Assembly: GCA_028015205.1 (NCBI GenBank)
Contig: JAPWFG010000055.1
Span: 62,001 to 126,000, forward strand
DNA from: Mytilisepta virgata
Lineage: Eukaryota > Mollusca > Bivalvia > Mytilida > Mytilidae
Direction of reading: 5' to 3'
DNA: 64,000 bases
The notes under the pieces were generated by a model. That model was not told the origin of the DNA, made no database searches, and saw nothing but the letters and a program-made list of their open reading frames with translations. Positions 57,975-64,000 of this stretch are shown here, in pieces. Each line of letters opens with the position of its first letter. Position 1 is the stretch's first letter. The position numbers and the translations under genes were made by a program.

Positions 57975-58560
57975 TATACGCCTGTCATAGACAGGACAAT
58001 TTATGGTATACCAGTGTCCGTCTGTCCATCCATCCATCCATCCGTCCGTCACAGTTATTTTTCATCGCAACTTCTCTGAGACCGGTGGTAGATTTCGTTC
58101 AAATTTTGTAGGATTGTAAGTCACCATATCTACTTGATCCTGACGCACCGCCATTTGATTTGACAAATTTTACGGGAATTATGGGAATTTAACATTTTTG
58201 TGCATTTGACACTATAGGAACACTTTGTGGACACAACTTCTCTGAGACGGCTGATCTGATTTCGTTCAAATTTTGTAGGATTGTTAGTCGTCACATGTAC
58301 TTGATCCTGTCACACCGCAATTTTGATTCAACAAATTTTACAGGAATTATGGGACTTTAATGTTTTTGTGCATGTGACACTACACGAACACTTTGTGAAT
58401 GCAAATTTTTATTTGTATTGTACTGCATTTTTTTTTTATTATGTGTTGACATCTATTTTGTGCCACCATTTCAATAATACACATTTTGTATATCTTGTGG
58501 TGCTTCAACTTTTCTCTGCAGTGGGGGCATATGGCTATATGTAGTAATCTTGTTCTTTCC
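57975..58560 (+). mobile_element. Dispersed element with CCTGTC-hairpin start and two 163-bp modules
   Basis: Starts ACGCCTGTCATAGACAGGAC (CCTGTC-ATA-GACAGG hairpin), then GTCCGTCTGTCCATCCATCC. A module (ACTTCTCTGAGAC, TTCGTTCAAATTTTGTAGGA, TTGATCCTG, GGAATTATGGGA, TTTTTGTGCAT-TGACACTA) occurs twice, about 163 bp apart. It ends near GTGGGGGCATATGGCTATAT, AATCTTGTTC. The layout follows the window's other Helitron-like families. Confidence 0.6.
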
Positions 58561-59569
58561 AAGACTTTGGACAAGATTCAAAGAAATTAAAGATTTTTTG
58601 CATTAAAAAAATATTTGAGTTTAATCATAATTGTGAAATAAATTAATTTTCAGCTAGACATGATTTAATATTATTGAAATTTTTCCTGCACTCTACAAGC
58701 TAATTATAAAAGCTCAGACAGCTATATCATATCTACAATACATAATAAACTTTGAATCCAATACATTCTTAGTTTCAAGAAATCTTTTCATCTGTATATA
58801 TCTTATAATTTAAAAAAAATATTTATTTGTGAGTATAAAAGATGGTGACATTTTGCAAAACTGTTGTTCTTCAATGCAACAGGATGTATGTTATAAAACG
58901 TAATAATATAATAAGATAGCATTTTGATAGGTCATAGATAACACATTTGAGAACAAGAAAATTGGTCATATCAGAATCACAATATCAATCATGCCATTGT
59001 CAGGGGATGTTGTACAAAATCCATTTGTGGCTTTCTGTCTTTACTAATGATTTGATTGGTTGACATCAGACCTGCCAGAGCGCTTTAGTAATTGAGTTGA
59101 TCGGTTCTTTGGTGATAATTTCATCAGAGGTTTTGTAAGAAGATTACAATAGTTGTGAGAATTTGTTCTACATGTTTGTTTTGTTGTTACTGGGTAATAT
59201 GTCTGAAGAAAAAGCAAAGTAAGGTTTGGTTCTCAGACAGACTTAAATAAAGATTCACTTTCATTTAGATCATAACTACTAAAGCTGATTTAATTACAAT
59301 AAATAAACAGGAAACTTTTGTTATATGTAAGTAAATAATCTATTGCACATAATATAATACATATTGTGATAAATATTATTTGCACTGCAGCTAGATCAAT
59401 ATAGTTTATACAACAAGCAAATATTTAAACCCAGTGAATGAAGTCAAATCTTTGCTGCAGAAAACACTGGGCGATAAACAATCAGAATTTAACTGTATTG
59501 TTATATGCAGTTTGTTCAATTAATATTGTAAAACAGTATATTGTCTTACAATACCTAATAAAATATCTA
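58561..59569. other. AT-rich intron DNA, no feature recognised
   Basis: No exon, ORF or repeat supported. Confidence 0.4.
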
Positions 59570-61115
59570 TGATCAGCTACCTTACAGCTTACATTATACC
59601 CAAAGCATTATATCTGGTGTAAATCATATCACACTGCTGCTCTGTCTCAGTTACCTTACAGCTTACAGTACACCCAAAGCATTATATATGGTGTGAATCA
59701 TATCACCCTGCTGCTCTGTCTCAGCTTACAGCTTACAGTACACCCAAAGCATTATATCTGGTGTGGATAATGTCATGCTCAGCTGCTCTGTCTGGGCTAC
59801 CTTATAGCTTATGGTTCATCCAAACATATCTGGTGTGAATCAAATCACTTTGCTGTTCTGTCTCAATTGCCTTACAGCTTACAGTACACCCAAAGCATTA
59901 TATCTAGTGTGAATAATGTCATGCTCAGCTGCTCTGTCTAGGCTACCTTAAAGCTTACAGTACACCCAAAGCATTATATCTGGTGTGAATCCTATCACAC
60001 TGCTGCTCTGTCTCAGTTACCTTACAACTTACAGTACACCCAAAGCATTATATCTGGTGTGAATCCTATCACACTGCTGCTCTGTCTCAGTTACCTTACA
60101 ACTTACAGTACACCCAAAGCATTATATCTGTGTGAATAATGTCATACTGCTGCTCTATCTCGGCTACCTTAAAGCTTACAGTACACCCAAAGCATTATAT
60201 CTGGGGTGAATCATATCACACTGCTGCTCTGTTTCAGTTACCTTAAAGCTTACAGTACACTCAAAGCATTATATCTGGTGTGAATAATGTCATGCTCAGC
60301 TGCTCTGTGTGTGCTACCTTATAGCTTACAGCACACCCAAAGCATTATATCAGGAGTGAATAATGTCATGCTCATCTGCTCTGTCTGGGCTACCTTATAG
60401 CTTATGGTACACCCAAAGCATTATATCTGGTGTGAATCATATCATGCTGCTGCTCTGTCACACTTACCTTACAGCTTACATTACAGCCAAAGCATTATAT
60501 CTGGTGTGAATCATATCACACTGCTGTTCTGTCTAAGTTACCTTAAAGCTTACAGTATACCCAAAACATTATATCTAGTGTGAATCATGTGTAGCTGCTG
60601 TCCTGTTTTGGTTACCTTAAAGCTAACAGTCCACCCAAAGCATTATATCTGGTGTGAATCATATCACACTGCTGCTCTGTCTCAGCTACCTTACAGCTTA
60701 CATTTCACCCAAAGCATTATATCTGGTGTGAATCATATCATGCTGCTGCTCTGTCTCAGCTATCTCACAGCTTACAGTACACCAAAAGCATTATATCTGG
60801 TGTGAATCATATCACACTGCTCTGTCTCAGTTACCTTACAGCTTACAGTACACCCAAAGCATTATATCTGGTGTGAATCATGTGTAGCTGCTGCTCTGTT
60901 TCAGTTACCTTAAAGCTTACAGTACACCCAAAGCATTATATCTTGTGTGAATAATATCATGCTCATCTGCTCTGTCTGGGCTACCTTACAGTACACCCAA
61001 AGCATATTTGGTGTGAATCAAATCATGGTGTTGCTCTGTCTCAGCTAACTTACAGCGTACATACACCCAAAGCATTATATCTGGTGTGAATCATGTCATT
61101 TTGCTGCTTTGTTAA
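59570..61115 (+). repeat. Tandem repeat, unit about 70-90 bp, about 20 copies
   Basis: Unit is roughly CAGCTTACAGTACACCCAAA, GCATTATATCTGGTGTGAAT, CATATCACACTGCTGCTCTG, TCTCAGTTACCTTA. Copies at 60038 and 60112 give 74 bp. Two versions alternate irregularly (TCATATCACACTGCTGC versus AATGTCATGCTCAGCTGC), giving longer or shorter units. ORF 60587-60805 is repeat-derived. Confidence 0.95.
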
Positions 61116-61544
61116 GTAAATCACAACGAGAGTAAGCAGTTATGTTTCCTAGTTTGTAATTGATAAACAGCTTACAGTTACCTGAGAAGATGTTGAACAA
61201 ATCATATTTTGCTGCCAGGAAATAAAAACGTGTGATTTATTCCACCCAGGCCCAATATATGGCTCCTTGACATGCAAAGGTGCAATTAAATATTGTGTAA
61301 TGGAAACTTAAATCATATGATATAATAGTTAATTTCCAGATATGATTCATAATTGATAACATGACAAGATATTATTGTCTTTGACTTCATTTCTTCTGAA
61401 ATTTTGTCTGATCTTTATATAAAAAATTGATATATTGTTGGAGTCACTTAAATTGCTAGCTTCCTTTTCAAGTTTTACTTCAAAACAAATAAAAATTTGC
61501 AGATTCTCACCTAACCCAGATTTAAAAAAAAAATAAATTATTTT
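61116..61544. other. AT-rich intron DNA, no feature recognised
   Basis: Nothing supported between the array and the next mobile element. Confidence 0.4.
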
Positions 61545-62174
61545 AGCTCACCTGGTCCACTTGGCGTCCGTCGTCTGTCGTCATAAACTTTAAAGTTTTT
61601 CTCTTCTGAAACCACTGGCCCAATTAGAACAAAACTTGGCAGCAATGGTCCTTAGGTGGTCCTCTTTCAGATTATACCCGATGACCCTGCCCGTCATTCA
61701 GGATGGCCGACAGAGACAAACTTAGTTTAACATAGGAAATTTACTTTAAAGATCTTCTTGTCTGATACCACTTGGCTAATTGGAACAAAACTAAGCAGCA
61801 ATGGTCCTCTTTCAGGATTATATTTGATGACCCCGCCCATCATCCAAGATGGCCACCTGAGTCGAACACAGCTTTACATAGGATCCCATAGGATATTTAC
61901 TTAAAGATCTTCTTGTCTGAAACTACTTAGCCAATTGGAACAAAACTAGGCAGTAATGGTCCTTAGTTGGTCCTCTTTCAGAATTATGTCCTATGACCCT
62001 GTCTACCATCCAAGATGACTGTCAGAGCAGAACTTATTCTAACATAGGACCTAATGGGAAAGTTCACCAAAAGATCTTCTTGTTTGAAACCAGTGAGACA
62101 AGTGGAATGTTCCAGACTGCCAGTGAAGATAGAAATAGCCCAGGTTAGTGATAGAGGCTGCTGGGAGCCTCTTG
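61545..62174 (+). mobile_element. AGCTCACC-family copy, full length, about 630 bp
   Basis: Starts AGCTCACCTGGTCCACTTGG, with the first hairpin and TGCCATCA removed by a small deletion. Three internal modules follow (TTGTCTGA-ACCACTTGG, GGAACAAAACT-GCAGCAA, CATCCAAGATGGC). It ends CAGGTTAGTGATAGAGGCTG, CTGGGAGCC and CTTGTA. The ORF pair at 61984-62341 crosses its end and is not coding. Confidence 0.8.
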
Positions 62175-62178
62175 TAAT

Positions 62179-62888
62179 GTTCCCACGACGAGTGGGGAAC
62201 ATATTGTTTTTACTCCGTTTTTCCTGTCGTCCGATTGCGTGTTTTGTCCACGAGTGTTCTCGAAAACGGCTGAAGGGTTCGCGGCCAAAATTGGCTCGTC
62301 ATATTAAAAACTTCCAATCGACTGCCATTTTGTCAAAGTAAAAAAAAATCGTAAAAATATGGCAAATAAAACGTAGATCTCTATATATAGCCTGTTCTTG
62401 GAAACCATTTACTTGATAATTTCAGTATCTTATACAGATATAGCCCCATGTTTGATGTTTCTCCAAATGACGCTAACTTCAAGATTGCAGAGGGTTAAAA
62501 AGTATGTTTTAGGGGGATCAAAAGATGTAGGGGTTTCAATAGAAACATACATGTCTTACAACGAACATTCTTAAGAACAATACTGTTCTATATACTCTAG
62601 CCCCTCAAAATTTTATATGATGGTAAACAAATATGCATAGATGTGCTTTTTGGCTCTGGAATTTTCAAAATGGCCACCGTTGCCATGGAAATTGCAAAAA
62701 TACGAAAAATTTTTAAATGGCCATAGAGACTTCATACTTGTTTAAAAATAGGTCACCACAAGTGCTTTCGAAATGCCATATTGGAAAAATTATTCCAAGA
62801 TGGTGGCCACTCGAAAAAAATTCAGGGATATGTAGAAATTGATATTAGGAGCCCTTGCTGCAATCGGAACATTGGGGGAACATCTGTT
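62179..62888 (+). mobile_element. TGTTCCC...GGGAACA element, about 710 bp
   Basis: Starts TGTTCCCACGACGAGTGGGG (GTTCCCAC pairing with GTGGGGAAC) and ends ATTGGGGGAACATCTGTT, so the start motif recurs inverted at the end. The interior has GTCCGATTGCGTGTTTTGTC and two paragraphs with AAATGGCCACCGTTGCCATG-like sequence. It starts immediately after the preceding element's CTTGTA end. Confidence 0.6.
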
Positions 62889-63175
62889 ACTCTGTGCCAA
62901 ACGAAGTGGGAGACTTACAGATTTGATTTGTGATTTTTATCGAACATTTTTTTTCTTCCTCTCCGATTTTGTTTGTTCGGGTTCTCAATAACCGTCAGAG
63001 ATATGGATCTGAGATTTTCCATGATGAAAGATCAATGTTTCTATATGTGCCTAATACTATTCATTTTTGATGGGGTCACTGATACGTTTACTGAGCAGTT
63101 CGAAGAGGGTTTACTATAGGACCCTATGGGGAATTTTTTTTTCATTGAAAAACTCTATGAGAGTGACCAATAACC
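62889..63175. other. Probable further dispersed-repeat sequence
   Basis: GTGCCAAACGAAGTGGGAGA, TTCCTCTCCGATTTTGTTTG and AGGACCCTATGGGGAA resemble modules of the neighbouring elements, but no boundaries are visible. Confidence 0.3.
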
Positions 63176-63179
63176 TTCT

Positions 63180-64000
63180 CCTATCATATATTTTATTATA
63201 CACCGTGACAACATCTGTTAAATAACATATACCTCGTTCCTCTAGGGGGGTCATCCCCATCCCTCAATATCGATAATTTTGAAAAATATCATGCAATTAA
63301 AATCCATAGCTTTAAATCATATATTTTATTATTTTCCGTAACAAGACACATTAAATGGCATGTACCTCATTCTTTCAGTAGGGTGATCCTCAACTACATA
63401 AATCAATAATGTCCAATTATCTCATAAACTGTTAAAATCCCCACCCCATAACCATATATTTTCTTATACCCCATGACACATATCTCACTTCCCCGGGGGG
63501 TTATCACCTCTCCCATCAAATCAAAAATATTAAATTAATTACAAAACCGTTAAAATCCCCACCCCTAAACCATATTTTTTCTTATTCTTATGGCACATAC
63601 CTCACTTTCCCATGGGGTTTATCACCACTCCCATCAAATCAATAATGTTCAATTATCTCATAAACCATTAAAATCCCCATACTTAAACCATATATTTTCT
63701 TATTTCCCATGGTAAGATGCACCAAATGAGACATACCTCACTTCCCCAGGGGGGTTATCACCACTCCCATCAAATCAATATTGTTCAGTTATCTCATAAA
63801 CCCTTAAAATCCCCGCTCCTAATCCATATATTTTCTTATTCCCCATGGTAAGACGCACCGAGTGACACAGACCTCGCTTCCCCAGGGGGTCAACACCACC
63901 CCACCAAAAAATTGGGTCATCTTTGTCCCTCAAATCAATAATTAATTATTTCAAAATCTGTAAAAATGTTTATCCATTTAACACATTTTAATACCAATGT
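63180..64000 (+). repeat. Tandem repeat, unit about 115-135 bp, about 6 copies, running off the window
   Basis: Unit contains CCATATATTTTCTTATTCCC, CATGGTAAGACGCACC, ACATACCTCACTTCCCC, GGGGGTTATCACCACTCCCA, TCAAATCAATAATGTTCAAT, TATCTCATAAACCGTTAAAATCCCC. Starts lie near 63181, 63320, 63450, 63567, 63684 and 63818. Right-hand units are more alike than left-hand ones. Confidence 0.9.

Noticed and set aside
1..64000. CRISPR array or prokaryotic defence system
   Set aside because: Tandem arrays here have no unique spacers and the DNA is clearly animal; the repeated units are contiguous.

Overview
The window is an AT-rich piece of an animal genome, almost certainly a bivalve mollusc and probably a mussel of the Mytilus group. 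Three things point there: one convincing exon with a metazoan splice donor embedded in tens of kilobases of non-coding DNA; many dispersed repeats of kinds I recognise from bivalve genomes (the AGCTCACCTGG family, the TGACCTTGACC family, a GCTGGTGGGCTACGACCC repeat, a tRNA-derived SINE); and a reverse-transcriptase retroelement tail typical of mussels. There are no operons, tRNA or rRNA genes, CRISPR arrays or other prokaryotic features.

The only confidently identified gene is on the + strand. Positions 17783-18052 hold the first coding exon of a RasGRF (Ras guanine-nucleotide-releasing factor) homologue. It encodes the conserved MQK start and most of the N-terminal PH domain, and ends at a phase-0 GT donor. 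No later RasGRF exon was recognised, so most or all of the remaining 46 kb is probably a very large, repeat-rich intron 1. Weaker coding candidates are a 42-codon ORF behind a TATA-like box (4301-4429), an unidentified coding-like block just after exon 1 (about 18110-18300), and a possible terminal exon with an AATAAA signal (48260-48391). The last is partly copied in inverted orientation at 12.1-12.5 kb.

Layout. 0-1.8 kb: a direct duplication of about 590 bp around mobile-element sequence. 3.1-7.2 kb: two tandem arrays, a mytilid repeat and the small ORF. 7.2-7.5 kb: SINE. 8.7-10.3 kb: array-bearing element with flanking direct repeats. 11.7-12.8 kb: a Helitron/Helentron-like element interrupted by the inverted copy. 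13.2-15.0 kb: a palindrome and a 47-bp array. 15.3-16.2 kb: retroelement 3' end on the minus strand. 16.4-18.3 kb: RasGRF 5' region. 18.8-28.4 kb: several copies of the AGCTCACC family. 29-36.2 kb: LINE remnant, a 2.2-kb minisatellite with a higher-order duplication, and two nested hairpin-ended elements carrying arrays of nuclear-receptor-like DR1 motifs. 37.5-43.3 kb: more AGCTCACC copies and a 1.8-kb 40-bp satellite. 45.9-48.8 kb: degenerate array, LINE remnant, foldback repeat and the possible terminal exon. 49.5-56.9 kb: AGCTCACC copies, minisatellites and a second SINE. 58-64 kb: further Helitron-like elements and two more tandem arrays.

The unifying theme is the mobile DNA. Several unrelated non-autonomous families share one architecture: a short 5'-terminal motif that recurs inverted near the 3' end, a small 3' hairpin, and a terminus such as CTAGTT or CTTGTT. 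Many carry or sit beside tandem arrays. No transposase, Rep/helicase or intact reverse transcriptase is encoded here, so all are non-autonomous or dead copies. Most ORFs above 60 codons lie inside tandem repeats or dispersed elements and are not genes.
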